Source: Phoebastria nigripes | Taxonomy: Eukaryota; Chordata; Aves; Procellariiformes; Diomedeidae | Reading direction: 5' to 3' | NCBI GenBank assembly: GCA_035582835.1 | Contig: JAYKAV010003143.1 | Coordinates: 249,420-313,419, forward strand | DNA length: 64,000 bases | Shown: one piece after another, positions 23,024 through 37,500 of the stretch | Layout of the letters: each line of letters opens with the position of its first letter | Position numbering within the stretch: position 1 is the stretch's first letter | Notes under the pieces: model-generated | Databases searched by the model: none | What the model saw: only the letters and a program-made list of their open reading frames with translations | Told to the model about the DNA's origin: nothing | Made by a program: the position numbers and the translations under genes

Positions 23024-26000
23024 GCAGCTATGTTTTATAATAGTGTCCCAAATCCCTCTGAGACAAACTACTATCCCCCAATGCCAGTCACAGTTTTATA
23101 AGGACACCAAGAAACTGCAAAACTTGCAATTGCAAAAGCTTTTTCCATTGTATTTAAGAATGTTATGTTCGTGAGGATAATTTTGGAAATTATGCATAAT
23201 AAAATAGCAAAACACAAACTTGGACATACTTGTATGAATAAAGGATGTACATGTAAAAATAACTATACACAGTAGAAAGGATGGGAAGTAGAAAATTAAA
23301 TTTCATGGAGAAGTGACCAAGCACACAGCAACTGGGACATTCTGGTATTATGCTTTGCTTTAGTACTCGCGGGAGGGTCAAGAGAAACATAACCCAGAGA
23401 GGAGGGACTCAGGATGATAGCTGAAAGAGAGCACTAGTCATTAGGCCCAGAGATTGAGAGTCACTTCAGCATGAGAGCGCAGAGACACAAGGACAAGGGA
23501 GCAGACCACCTTCTGGTATTTGAACAATATAGGAAGCCAAATTACACCTCAGAACCACCATACCTTCAGCTGTAGTAATGAAGGTTACTCACATCATGCA
23601 CTGCACAGTCACAAAGTATGAAGAAAACACCGTACAGTCTCTTCTACTAAAGAAAGTGTCTGTACCTTATGTGACAAACCAGGGTTACATGCTGCACCAT
23701 CATTAAGTTTCTTTGCATAAANGCTTAGGAATCTCAGCTAGATTCACTGACATATACAAATTAATTTATACAACAATAAAGCTGTTTTTTTAACAATTGG
23801 GTGCAGATTCAAGAATAAACTCAATATAATATTTAATATAACAGAACTGATTTATCAACCACTGCCAAAACTACTCGGAACAAAATATTCATGTAGGTCA
23901 AGATCTGCTATTTCTTACTTATTTTTTGAATTACAAGGGCAAAGAATGGTAATTTTGCCTGGTTCCTCTACCAGACAGCTAGTGGTTGCCTAGAAGAACT
24001 GTAACATCCTCCATTCATTTTGTCAGAAAGCATCACTTCTGGATGTTGATCCTTCTGGATATACTCATTGGAAAGGGTGACAATGAGTAGTTTGGAAGAT
24101 CTAAAAATGTCATGTTTCTTTCACACTCTATCAAGAACTGAAATGGTGGACTTAAGAACCACTCTTCACTACGTCGGGAGGATCATCAATTCCTACTATG
24201 GCAGCACTGCTTCCTAAAACAAAGGCAGATGAGATTTGCTATTGAATTTTGGTGTGGATATGAATCTCTACCCAAAGAGTTTCACTTGGAAGGAAACAGC
24301 TCAGAAGCCACATGAAGAAGAAAACTATGCCTGAATTACTGACACATTCTGGTCAAGAACAAGTGGATTCTTAAAATGGGTTATTTATTGAAAGAGTTTT
24401 AAAGCTCCAAATTGTGAAACTGTCTCTGTTTATGTGCTCTGTTGAAGAAAGTCAGACTTGGCACATGTTTCTCATTAACTGTACTAAAGCAGCTCAGTTT
24501 CCCTAGAAATCCCCAGTTTCTCCTCTGCAATAGGGTAATCTAGAAGGCCCCTAATTTTAGCTCTTCAGTCTGAAAGGGTAGCACATACATAGTAGTGCTG
24601 AGTGAATGCTGCTGAAATGTCTATGATTATGTGGAATACTAAAGCAAATTGGCTTTCTTGGCATATACAACATCATTAAAATCTTCAGAATAATGTTGAA
24701 AAGCAAGGAAGTCTCATAGATACTTGTGTAATGCATTTCACACATGAAGCATTTATCTAGCCATCTTAAACATCTGTCAGTGCAGTCAAGTGACACTGTG
24801 TGTTCTAAGATCCTAGTTGCATAACTTGTTTCAAACTCGTCATAGCAAAAAGCTAGCCCCTCTGCAACCCAATATGTTGTCTATGCGCAAAGTACAGGCC
24901 AACGTTTGCACATTTGCAGAATAACCCTAGAATCTGGACACAAACAAATTTTTAAATTTCTTATTACTTCTGAACAGGAAGAAGTAGAAGGGGCCAAATG
25001 CATTACATAGTTTATCTAGCACTCTTTATAACAAAAGTCATATTTAGAAAAGTAGTGCTGTATGCTTTCCTCTGATTTTCTCTTTTTCAGACAGATTAAA
25101 TCACTTTTGAACTGTTTGCTTGTTTGTTGAGAACAGCTTTCAAGATGAGGTAATTAAAGGAAACCTATCAATTTAGTATGTATTTTCAAGTTAATAATGT
25201 TGACATACTGTTCAAATAAACCTCCAATTTACTACAATCTGTTTTCAGACAAGCCCTCCATTTTAACCTCCAAATGGAAGGAAAACTAAGTGACTTTCCT
25301 CATCTCGCTTAATAGAGAACATATGTTCAAAGATAATACTGTAGGCTTGTTCTGAGAAGCTGTTCTTCCTCTGACAGAGATGCAGTGAGCTTGCATAGGA
25401 ATACTGATACATAATGAAAGTACATGTTGCCATAAATCTTGTGCACTGTAGAGGTCACTTCAGGAAAAAAAGAGATCGCTGATTGGAGAAGCACATACAC
25501 ATGCACAAACAAAAGCACCCTGGCCACAGGTGAAAAAAGAAGCTGGTGTACCTCCTGTCAGCTGGAAGGGTCAGAACTAAGAGCCACCTCAATCCTAATA
25601 TTTTTTTGGGGGGTGGGGAGCAGTAGTGAAGGGACAGAGAGAGGATGGAAAGAAGGAAGGGGTCTCTACCATCACAAAGCACAAGAAGCAGCTCTGAAAT
25701 AGAACTGTTTTAAATCTTTACATTACAAACTCTCTGGAATAATTTCAGATGGAAATGCTACAGTAATATTGACAGTAACTTTCATTTATTTTATAAATAT
25801 TTATGTAGACCATATTTGTTTTTATAACTTGCACAAAGGATGTCATTGTCACTTGCTTCTCCAGGTCTCAACTTTTTAATCTACAAAAGAAGGTTAATTC
25901 ATCTGCCAAGGCCACTGTACTTGATGCTGGAAAAGCCAGTAATAAAACTCACATTCCTTGAATCCCAGTCAATTCGTTGATTCATTAGACCATGCCTATA

Positions 26001-26692
26001 AACAAGCCAACATTTTAAATTGTATCTAGAAACAAATCAAAGCCACTCCATTCTATTGTGCTCAATGCCATGCCATCACATCACAAAGCTGGGGGCCAAG
26101 TACGATCACTTACATCCAGTAATAAAAGAAAAACAAAGATCCATCACCAGACATTATTAACATTTAGTTGCAGATTTATCTGATCCTACAAAGCCATGCC
26201 ACATCAAACATTTCAAGTTCATACCCACCAAATCAAATGATGACAAGAATCACTGAACAATTCTTCAGTATGCTTTGGCACACCCCATGTTATAGCCACT
26301 TGCCTAAAAACCAGAAAGTATAAGTTGTCTTAGCAGCAAGAAGTGACGAAACTGCATGGTTAGAAACTGGCCATGTGAGAAACCTGAAAGCTACATCCTC
26401 TGTTCATTCTGTGCAAATCAATCATTCAGCTCACAAGAACGCATTCAAAAGTTATGTTTTAAAGCAGAGGAATCCTACCCTGAAGGATACAGCTAAGACA
26501 TCCTCGACCTTCCCCTCAAAGTCACCACTTAAAGCCAAACCCTTATCAGTTCAGAATCGGTCCTCTTCAACTGACAGCCAGCACCAACTGCACAGATATC
26601 CCAAATCCTGAACACCTGGAACAAGTAAGGGTAAGCTGATCTTGACAGAGTCACAGGCTGAACAATGTAACATTCACCTAGTCATTCCGAGG

Positions 26693-26750
26693 GTCAAAAA
26701 CCAACCAAAAAACAACAAGAAAACCCATACACACACACCACAAACAAAAG
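26693..26750. repeat. A/C-rich low-complexity tract with short (AC)n
   Basis: CAAAAACCAACC-type sequence runs into ACACACACACC. Confidence 0.85.
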
Positions 26751-27124
26751 TCTGTACACAAAGATTTTGCAAATAAGCTTTTAATTGTGAATGGTGAAGC
26801 TATCCTTAAATCTTGGGATTCTTGGGCATAAATCTACCTCAACATATAGCTGGGGCCTTGCTTTTACTTCAAGAACAAAGTAAAACACTAGCAGAAGTAG
26901 TGAGAAGCCATTCTTTGGTAAGCCCTTGATACTGTTCAACTTATCAGGGGATGAGGCATTAGTACAGTAGTGGGCACTGCAGTTCTTTCTCTGCTTCATC
27001 ATTTCTCTCAAAACATTGTTTAGTCTGTGACAGAGTTGTGGTAGAGAAGCACTTCCTTTTTTGATTTGTTTATTTTTAAAAGACCATCATCCATTTCCTT
27101 ACTTATAAACAAGATCCTGAATTT

Positions 27125-27170
27125 GGGTGGGGATTTTTTTGTTGGTTTTTTTGGGTTTGTTGTTTTTTTA
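27125..27170. repeat. T/G-rich low-complexity tract
   Basis: Alternating T runs and G pairs, such as GGTTTTTTTGGGTTTGTTG. Confidence 0.85.
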
Positions 27171-27262
27171 ATATAGAGAGTATCCCAGGCAGCGTTGCAC
27201 ATGCTGTTGACAGAAGCCCCACCTTAAAATGCTGGCAGCACTGCAGCTAGCTTTAGGAGTGA

Positions 27263-27556
27263 CTATGGTTCAGATTTCAAAAGTAAAGGTGGCAATTCAA
27301 CCTGTGGTGTCTAAGCCTACACTTAAACACCAAAATATGGACATAAATGTCTAAATAAATGGTTTGGTTTACAAAAGACCCAAGTCTTTGCTGGCCAAGG
27401 AACTTCCTAACGTGCACCCCCAGGCAGATACTTTAAATGGTTCGATTATCAGAAGTGCTTGTGCAAACCACTTCCATGTAATGCAGTGGTAGCTGCTGCA
27501 GATCACCAACTAATAAGCCTGAATAATTACCAGGTGTCTGTCTTTAAATCATGGGG
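27263..27556. repeat. Probable decayed ancient amniote repeat (GCCTAA-type)
   Basis: The first part (27283-27385) has spaced GTGTCTAAGCC, AACACCAAAATATGGAC and AAATGTCTAAATAAATGG. These resemble the TAGGCACCTAA / TTAGGTGCCTAA arms of an old dispersed repeat frequent in turtle and crocodilian DNA. The second part (27440-27556) has ATCAGAAGTGCTTGTGC and then GTGGTAGCTGCTG. These recall the near-palindromic GTGCTGAGCAC ... GGTAGCTG core found with those arms. The comparison is from memory, so I do not name a family. A repeat-library search would decide. Confidence 0.35.
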
Positions 27557-30500
27557 CATTCACTGGAAGAAGTGATTTTCTGCACAGCCTACCAGTCTCT
27601 GAAAACAACAGAAAGACAGTGTGATTTAAGTCAACCATGAGAATGTTTTTGTTTTTAATTAAGTTTGGGATGAAAAATAAATAGTACTACAGAGCAAAAA
27701 ACAGCACTTGAGCTTTCCTTGCAAGAAAGAATTAAGTTTACAAAACAGTATCAGGAGAAATGGCTTTTTACTCAATAGTTCAGTAATGTAGATATTCATA
27801 CAGGCTCAAAACCTTTCTTTGCCCAAGATCTGAACCCCAAGCGCCTGGTCTTCTGTTGCTGCTGTTGCCATGCGTGTCCTAAATATTTATCAAGACACAA
27901 AGAACAACAACAGGTTCACCATTAGGGAAGTCTCAGCATGGACGCCACAAGAAAGGGGACACTTTAGATGTGTTTAACTTGTGTTTGAAACACAGGCCTG
28001 AGCCAGAGCCCAAAATTTCTACAGTATTTATACACAATCTCTTGCTCCAATACAGACTTGGTGCTCATTGCAGATCACGTCAAAGGAGAAAGCTTAACCT
28101 TAAGCCAACCCCTTGCGCAGGGATAACCAAAGCTGCAGTCTATATGAATTGTGCCTACTCAGACCAATTCCTCGGCCACATAAATTTTGATGCTTCAAGT
28201 GACAGCATATGACAGACAAGCAATCCTGAGCTCCCTCTGAGTAAAACAGAGGTTCAGAAATGAAACAGGCAGAATGCTTCAGTCCACATTCCTAGGTAAA
28301 CATTTTAAACAGCTCCCTGAAAGGTTACAACCTAAAATGTAGGAACTGGACCACAGAAATGAAAGCTTGATGAATAGCAGTTCACAAAAAAAGCTCATCT
28401 GCATATTCCAAAAGGCACTTGCAGTTTTTAAAAAGTCTTGCAATACTTTTATGTCATGTTATATTTTTTTCATGTGCAGGTATATTACAAAATAATTTGA
28501 AATGTAAGGTGGTTTCGTCTGCCTTATTGCTCAGAAATCCTCACAGATCAGAGTATGACGAGTCACCTGGGCTCAAAAACAAAGCTTGGAATATCAGGGT
28601 GTGGAGGAGATTAACTGTAGCATCAGAACATACACAGAAACTTCTCCAATCAGGATGACTTATTAAGGAATGAATCTGTAAGCCCCAGCTGCATTGTCAC
28701 AGACATTTCTTCAAAAATACAAAATTATGTACCATTAAGCCACAGCCCAAAGAGTTCAACAAACATGAAACCTTGATAAATGCGGAAGTTAGAATAATTT
28801 TTAAATTTTACATAAATGCCACCAAAAAAATTGCAGGTCAGCTTGAAATAAAATTGCCCTAAAGCACCTTAGGTTTTTATAACTCAAAAGACAACTTAAA
28901 ATTTTTTTCTCATCCATTTGGGAGAGATTTTTGTTTTAGCCAAACTGTTTGCAGTCTGCCCCTATAAAATGGATCAGTCTGGCATCAGTAGATTTTACAC
29001 AGCTCAAACCAAACAAGGTTAGGAATAAGAGAGAAACTTAGCCAGCTTTGGCTGCCACTGTGTGCAAGTTGAAAAGCTATTTATTCTATTGTTCTAGTTC
29101 TGAAGTAATATTTTAAGGTTNGTAGAGAATAAAACCCTGGGCAGTCAGCAATTTAGCTGTAGATGTTTTATGTGTGAGTCCTTGTCTATATTCTACCCCC
29201 AACATAAAGTGAGCAACAGAAAACACGAAGCAAGCTGTAAGCGAACAGTAATCTGTCTGCAGAAGGCATGTGCAGACACGCACCATCTCCATTATCAGGA
29301 GGACTAAACAGGTATTTTTGAGTCCTTTGTATTCACAGAGAGGTCCCAGGTCACTCTTACTGCCAGAGTCAAATGCTCCCAGGATCCAGGAGCTTCCCAT
29401 TCCAGAGCCTGCTCTCCTTAGGAGCTGGTCACATACTAAGTCCGGTAAGTTTCAGACCATTGTTCAAAATACTGTTTTTACAAAAAGGTATGATGTAACT
29501 TCAGAGACTGGAAGAGTACTTTATAGAGAACCAAGAGTGCTGATGTTTCACAAAGCATTCTTTCCATTGTTTCCTGGATACCTGAATATATCATAATTAC
29601 TATCTGAAGTTTAAATAATAAACTTCATAATCAAATGAGACGTTAAGGTTGTTTATTACCATTTATAATAGTAAAAATTGTCAAATTAAAAAAACCAAAC
29701 AAACAGTCTTTGAAGATCTGGGGCCCAATGCTTACAGATAAGTGTTCAAGCTTACCATATTTTATATCTGGTAGTTAAAATGGAAATTAAGATACTCCAG
29801 AAGAGAAACAGAGTAAACATACAGCTGGTATTCAGATCTAATTTTTTAAAAAGTACTAGTATAATGTAAAGCAGCACATTTTCCAAATGCTGTTTACAGC
29901 TGACCATTANGAAATACTCAAACACATTAAAGTTTGCAATACTCTTTTGAAAGCTGATTAATGGTCACTATTAGGAATTATCCATATAGTTCATTCCAAC
30001 ATTTGCCAAAAAACTTTACAACATTTTCATTTTGAAAACTAACAGGATCAGGAATAATTATAAGCTTTAGCTCAGGTGACCTTATCTTTCATTGTTGCAC
30101 GATACCAAAACAGACCTGATTCTCCCCATCCCTTCTGCACTGTCTATTAAAGCAAAGCTGCTGGATCAGCCAGCTGTAGGCTCCTCTGACTTAGAGACCT
30201 AGCAAAAACTCACTTCCTTTTGGAATGAGTCCGTCTTGCCTTTCTCATTTTAACAGTCCCAATGTAACCACAAGGTTATTCTCCACTCTCAAATCAAGAT
30301 TTGGCTCTTTGACATTTTGAGTCATGCTAAGTAGTCCATTTGTCTTTAACAAGATTACCCCTTGATTATTTCTTTGGAAGGCAATTGATCAATCAATACT
30401 AATGAATTCATTTAGACAAAGGATCTAGTATCCAAATGTATGTATTCAAAATTGAATTTCACATTTACCTTTAAGTTCTTAAATATTTTTAGTAAGGGGT

Positions 30501-31367
30501 CTATAGAAGTGAATAGCTTATTAGGTGCCAATAGCTTCATTACAAAATATTAATCACCTTTATGATTTCTTCATACCAGTGCCTCAAGTAAAACTGCTTT
30601 GAAATATGGACAGCAGAATTAGAAAAGACTGATTTCCTATAGCTTTAGCACTCACAACTGGATTCTCCCATGTCTACAAAGGCACTAATCTGACAGAAGT
30701 AATCAGGGCATTCATACCACTGCTGCCACCTACAGCTTATCTGATAAGTAATGAGGGTTGAACTGACACCATCACATTTTCCTAATGAGAGTACTGATAG
30801 ATAGGTGGGTAGGAGAGATGGATTGCATTTTCATGAAGCTCATAGAAATCAAGTATTTTAAAGACTGATCTTCATTGCCAGCTTTGGCTGAAATTAATCA
30901 ATGGCTTCAAAAGTTGTTAGGGGAGGCACAAACACCAAGGGATTACACTCTTGTCTCATTTCCTAAAGAAACAAGGCTTGCAATGTTTAGTTTATTATCA
31001 CATAGACACCTTTCAAATAGGTTTCATCTGTTAGATTATTATAATGTCATACTGCAACATTTTTCAAATTGTACTTACTTTAGGAGAAACTTAGAACCTT
31101 GTCAAATGAATCTGACCTAGTAACTCAAGAAATCTTACAGGGCCCTATTCAGCAAAAACAGCTGTTTAATTCCTTACTCTAAGGGATTTAATTCCCGTCG
31201 ATAAGATTACTCAAGACACTGCAGACTGACTGTCCTGCAAATACTTGCAGTTTCCCCCTCAGTTGACAGAAACCTCATAGATTACCACTTGGTTGTTATC
31301 CTAGGGCAAATCTTATTCCAGGCAGGCAAACTGGCTTTTTCAGATGCCTCAACTTCAAACACCACTT

Positions 31368-31383
31368 AAAAAAAAAAAAAAAA
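31368..31383. repeat. Poly-A tract (A16)
   Basis: Sixteen A in a row, followed by CACAAACCAC. Confidence 0.95.
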
Positions 31384-33144
31384 CACAAACCACTAAATAA
31401 TAAAGAAAACCACAAGTTGTGTGAAAGTGTTACTAGTATGAAAGCAGCATATGCCTAATTAACTGAAGTAAAATGAACCAGACTCTCGCTATAGCTGGGT
31501 GCTGCTGCAGAAAGAATGGTAGAAGGTAGACAGCGGTGGCCTGACTTAACAGATCTTTCTCAGGTGTTGAACATAGTTCTTCTTAGAGAGAGTACAATAT
31601 CCTTTTCTCAAGTTTCTGGTCTCAATCTCTTCTCCTTAGAATTTGAATGCATCAGTAAGCATTTCTTTCTATCCTAAGCCCAGATTCCTCTGGCATGTTG
31701 TACTTGGAACCATTACATTCCTGTATCAGTAGTATTATCCCATTTCTGAAGTCTATCCACATCCACTTAGTGCAGTTTTAAATTAATAAACACNAGAATC
31801 AAGTACTGAGTCTGAAAAACATCCTTTTTCATTTAGGACTCTTAGTTGCACTAGTCCCTTACACCTTTCTTGTTTTCCTCCTTTTAAACACATTCATGGC
31901 ATTTCTCTCAGCCACAGAAGGCTGCCTTCTCTGCAAGCTGCAAGGCAGCTTTCAGTTCTGTGGAAAGCTGTAAAGTTTGCTGGCAGCAGTGTCCAGTATC
32001 CCCAGGCATCACCTGNAGCCAGACCATCCTGTGCGCTGAAGCACAAGGCAGATGAGTCTCAGAGAGCCTTTTCACTGAGTTTCCCTTCCACTATTTTGAA
32101 GTGTGTGACCAGACCCATTTCATAACATTTCTGAGGGCTGCTTGGGAAGTTCCTGATGCACTGAGATTTCAATTAGTTTCTTTCCCTTTCTTCAACCCAC
32201 AGCAGATAATCTTCTGGCTAACCAGCTTCAGAATCTCAGGTAAACTTCACCCAGCCCTGTCCTGAAGAAGCTACTTCTTATTTTTGCCATGAAAGGAAGC
32301 TTCAGCAGACTAGGATTCAAATTTTGTTCTGCTACTGATTGTACTGTAGCCATTTGTTACTGATATGTTTAATGAGGTCAGCATAACTCAGAATAATGTA
32401 CTCCTAAATATATTTAATATTGATTTCCTCCACTTCACTAGCAAAGTAATGTTGGACAGACCACCAAAATATTAATTTGTTTTCCAGGCATTTTTCTCTT
32501 CCTAAGGTTGATTCCAACAGAAAGATTAAGAAAATTTAATCTATCATCTCTAAAAATGTTTTCTACCTCCAGGTGTTCTACTGTTTCTGCCTCCTGCTAT
32601 CCTCTGTCACTTTCCTCACACTATAAAACCTGGCTCTGAGCTCCTTACAGCTATTTGCTTCAGCATTAAACTCTCTATTCAGCATTTGCCTTTCCTTTCA
32701 GGTATTGCCAGTGAAGAATCTACTTCTCCTTGGTGGCAGGCCAAATCAGTCCTCATCCAATTGACTGTGAGGACATTTTAAGCTCAGAACTGCTTTCCTC
32801 AAATACTTACAGAAGTGTTTTTCCCAGGAAACCTTATCATTAATTTCATAGTTTCTGGCTAAAACCTGTCAGCTAGCATCTGTTCACAAGCCTGCACAAA
32901 ACACACTCCCTGTTTTATACAGATGGTATTATATTCTTTTTATCAGCCTTTGTATAAGATTACACATTTTCAAGTTTCAACAAAATGCTGAAGTAGGTAA
33001 ACTGACCAATGTATTTCAGCATCTCCCAGACACAATAGCAGCATAACTGGAAAGAATCTTCCCTACAGAACATCCTGATCCACATGTCCCTTACAAGCCA
33101 GCTTAAGGTTTGCTAAGTTTTCCATAAGGCTACATTAAACAGTA

Positions 33145-33236
33145 CCCCCCAAAAAAACAAACAAACAAACAAACAAACAAAAAACCCACACACACAAAAA
33201 AACCCCAAACCAAAACCCCAACAAACCAACCCACAA
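33145..33236. repeat. (CAAA)n and A/C-rich low-complexity tract
   Basis: CCCCCC and A7 are followed by several CAAA units, then AC repeats and AACCCC-type sequence. It has no C-free or T-containing interruptions for about 90 bases. Confidence 0.95.
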
Positions 33237-36200
33237 GCACATCTTATTTCTTTCATCCCACAGGGGAACTCCAAAATGGAAAGGGATCATTTGGAAATAG
33301 TAATACTAGCATGCAGAGTTTTCTTTAAATTCAGGAAACCCAGATGATACCAAACCAACAGTAATTTCAATTTTGATGCTCTTCATGCATGTAATGTTTT
33401 CTGTACCATTTGGTGTGTTAACATAAAACATGAATTAGAAATACACAGTCAGTGCAACCAAATCAGCTTCCTGAAACATTCCCTTTTACTTTCTCAAGTA
33501 TACATTGCTAATTACATGTTAAATTATGTATTTTTAATATAAACTAGGAGTTTTCTCTCCTTGTTTACTAATTCCAATGTATTTAACTAGTCACATTGAT
33601 AGAGGTTTGCCTGCATAGGAAATGTGGATTGAGATCTGTTCTTAATGAGAACAGAATAAGCTTTCAAAGCTCTGTAATAAATTGTTCTGAAAGCACACTC
33701 TGCTTTTCCCCAAATGTCTATCCTTTACCTCTTCCCAGCCTCTTTTAACTGCCCTCTCCTTCCATCTTCCAGCTTACTCTTAAATATTTCTAAAATGATC
33801 TCCTAGTAAAAAAGCACAGTCTAATATTTCACAGGTGCACTCGTGCTCTCTGGGGTAAATGTATCACCCTGTCATCACCATGGTCAACACATTCCTCACA
33901 ATCACATTATCAGCTGCTTGTGTTGTTTCTGTCCTTATGGGGTGGTTGGGAATGCACAGAACTGCCGTGTGAAAGATTTCCAGGTGCAAGGTTATAGCTT
34001 TGCATCTGTTTTTCTTCTCATGAGAGTTTTTTTTCTCCAATCTTTATAGGATTTCCATGTGCTCTTATTATGTTATCACTAGCATATGAAATATACACAG
34101 CCTTTTAAAAGCAGACTAAATACTACGCAGAGTGAAAGCAACACTGGATTACAAGATTAAGGCGATTTTACCAGGGTTTCATTAATATAAACACTATAAA
34201 TAAATTAGTCCAGTCCTATACTTCACTATGATTATGCTATCCTGCATTNTCAGCTATCCTTCACTGTCTTTTAACTTTCAGTTACTTATCTCCAAACCTC
34301 CTTTTACCTAAAACCTGAGCTATCTTTCTTACAGAACATCAGTGTAAAAGGCAATCATAACTTAGACAACTCTATATGTGAATTGCCAAATAGTTTCTAA
34401 CAACACTGCCAATTCTAAGTTTCATTTAAAAAAAAAAAATGCTCATCCCTCCAGAACTTTAGTGGCAGTTGGGTCCACATCTGGACTTTGCACCTTTATA
34501 CAAGATGGGAAACAAAAGATCTATTCATTACTGAACTTTAAGGCAGGCGCATCTGCATTCAAATGTGCATTGCCTCACAAATGTCAGACTTAAAATAAAG
34601 TCTGGAAAACTGGAAACACACTAGAAACACCATAATGCTCTCATGGAAGACATGACCTTGCAAGCAGTGATTCTTATTTTCCATAGCTACATACCTGGCT
34701 ATGTTAGGGTTTTTGTTTTGTCTGCCAAATTGGTAAGGATTTTCACATGAATTTTTCTGATAATATATAAACTTTATAATCTCAGGAGTCACCATGCCCA
34801 AAAGACATCCTTTGGTCCACCCACTCAGTATCCCTATCTATGCAGATACACAGCTCTTCTACATCTGACTCCAAGACTGCAACTTCCCTGGAAGTTGGGG
34901 AGAGTTTGAACCATCCCAAAGCACACTACCAGCACTAGATTAATAATATTCTAGGATTACAACCGATTAAGGGAGAATGACACTGCAAGTGCAGATGCAA
35001 TCCTAGGTTAAATCTGTTTACACAGTAGGGGCAGTTGTCACAGAAGGTTAAGACTGAAATCTTGACGTTTTTAGAAGAAGAAAAACTGATTCTAAATTAA
35101 CAGCAATATATTTACGTACCTCTTTTCTTTTCAAACCCTATGCATTTCACCTGTTGCAAATGAAAGGGATTTTTTTTCCCATCTGAACCTACTTTTAAAG
35201 GGTTCCTTCCCATCAATTTCATTAGCACCTCAACAGCACTAACTGCACGTTTCCATGGATAAATAGATAAATGGAATTTTCATGACAAATTATTAGGCTT
35301 TGTCACTGAGTTTTTATAGAACATCACAGTCTGTCCCTTTACTTGTCCTACCTATAACACAGTTTGTTTAATGAAATTTTCTTCATTCTTCACCGTGTGA
35401 GTAGGCGAGTATAGTGCATTGGCCTTCTTTAACATCTCCAAGTACTTTCATTTTCCAGAATTCATTCACGTACTGAAGTTGAAAGGCGAAGATTCTGAAA
35501 TTATCTCATAAGCAGGCCAGAATTTCTACTGCGTATCAGAAAAAATGATCAAATTCCTTTGGAAAGTCAGTGTATACTTTAAGCTCTCTCCAGTGAATAT
35601 AGTAGACATGCTTAAGATTTATTTGTAGGTAGCAATCCTTGCATCTCTTGTCACTCAACTAAACAGCACACGCATTTTTAGTAGCTGTTATGTTACAAAA
35701 CAAGACTCAATTAGAATTAGATCGCACCAAAACTGGAGTCCAGAAGATTTACACTCTGCCATATTGCATAAAATACTCTTGTTACAGCTAACATACAAGC
35801 CAAGTTCCAATGAATACATTCTTATAAAATGTTTTGAAATTCTATAACATTGACCCCGCTTTGGATTTCAGACTCTGCTAGTGCTCCCTGACAAAATACC
35901 TTGCTGTTNCAATATCAATTGTGCTGCTTTTAGAGTGGACTATACGGTCATATTTTCACTACAGTTTAGAGGAAAACTCGTAGGAAGCCATAGCCACAGA
36001 AGAAGAACAGAAAAGATACGCCCAGAGAGGCCTATTTTCTCCCAGGGCTGATACAGCTTGATCAATACTCAGTATCACTGAAGATACTTTTACTTATGAA
36101 AAATAGTAGGATAAAATAGCCAGCAAACCTCAAAAATTATTTAAATGCAACTATTAAAGTTTTATACTTTGAATTTTAACTACAAAGGAGGTTTGAAGAG

Positions 36201-37049
36201 TCCTCAATATTAGAATCATTTGAAACAAAAAAGTAAAAGGGACTACATACTTAAAGGAAATCTTTTTAATAATACAACTTACTAATTTAGTTGCAAATTA
36301 AAAAAAAATGTAAAATAAAAGTACTGTAAACTTAGGAAGAATATGTTCTATGTATAAGAAGAATATTACAATAAAGTAGTTGAACACTTAACACTTACAT
36401 GCAAAANTGAAATTAACTTCAACAAGGGACTTTTGAATAGCTTTCTAAAGCACATGTAAGTAATATTAAAATCCACTTTCTATCTTCTATGGATACAAGC
36501 CATTAGAGAACAATTTCTTGCAATATACTTACAAAATAAATCTCTTAGAGAATAATTTTGTTCATTTTGCCTACAATTCACCATTGGAGTAACGATGCTG
36601 AGATCTAACAACAAGAAGCACAGTAACAGCTAGGTGATACTAGTTTAGTTCTTCTCCTTGTTAAAGAGTTTCGCTAGTCAGTTGTGTAACACATTGCTTT
36701 CTTACTAAGAACAATTTTACTTTCACACACAAAATAATTTACTACTTTCTGAAGAAAAAAATTAGACCTCATATTGCACTGTTTTGTATCGAACTAACCT
36801 ACATTCATTGTTAAGTTGTTCAGGGGAGACTCTTGTTTCTGTAATCCATCCTTTGGAGATCCCATTGAGTAGATCAGGGATTCTAAAAAAGCAACCAAAA
36901 GACCAAGCCTATCCTCTAGAAAACATTAAACAAAGCTAGGCAACACACTAATCATGCAGAGAGAAAGCGAAGGAGAGCTAGTCAAGTGGCCTCTGAAGCC
37001 AGCCAGTAACACAAGGACACAGCAGCAGTGGGCCATTAGCNTTTAGATC

Positions 37050-37500
37050 TTTCTCACCTGTGTTGAGCTGGAAGCACTCTCTGAGAAAGGCTGTAGGTTT
37101 AGGGAAAGGTCTAGGATAGGTTAGAAGTAGCTTCTAGATAAGATATCATAAAATAAGGTTGTTATGTTTGGCTGAGAGCAGGTTGTGGTTTAGTGAACAG
37201 GCTCCTTGGATTAATTAGATTGGAAGGGGACAAGTTCTCTGAAGTATGTGGTAGGGCTTCAGCAGGCAGATACACTCCCTGACAGAAGGTTTGAGCTGGG
37301 TTACAAGCTTGCTCTAGGAGAATAAGCTTTCAGGACCCTCGTCTCTGTGGGCCCAAAGCTTAGTGGGAGTTTTGCTTTGATTTAGAAGTGATGACTAGAA
37401 AGATGTTTCTGCTAGGGAGCAGTGCATGCCTGTGGTAGGTTGGAGAGACTATTTTGGAGGTAAGGGACTAGGTGACAGCGGAGATATTTCATAAGGCAAA
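37050..37500. other. G-over-C skewed block
   Basis: The + strand here is rich in G and T with few C (for example GGTTTAGGGAAAGGTCTAGG at 37096-37115) and almost no CpG, unlike the flanks. Skew of this kind can mark transcription direction or an old LTR or other repeat, but no terminal repeats or motifs identify it. Confidence 0.35.

Larger units (their letters stand above)
22821..33144. other. Non-coding AT-rich sequence downstream of CR1
   Basis: About 10 kb with no supported gene. Open frames are 108 codons or fewer (29270-29596 +) and unremarkable. It contains a poly-A tract, A/C- and T/G-rich patches and one probable decayed ancient repeat, all listed separately. Confidence 0.5.
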
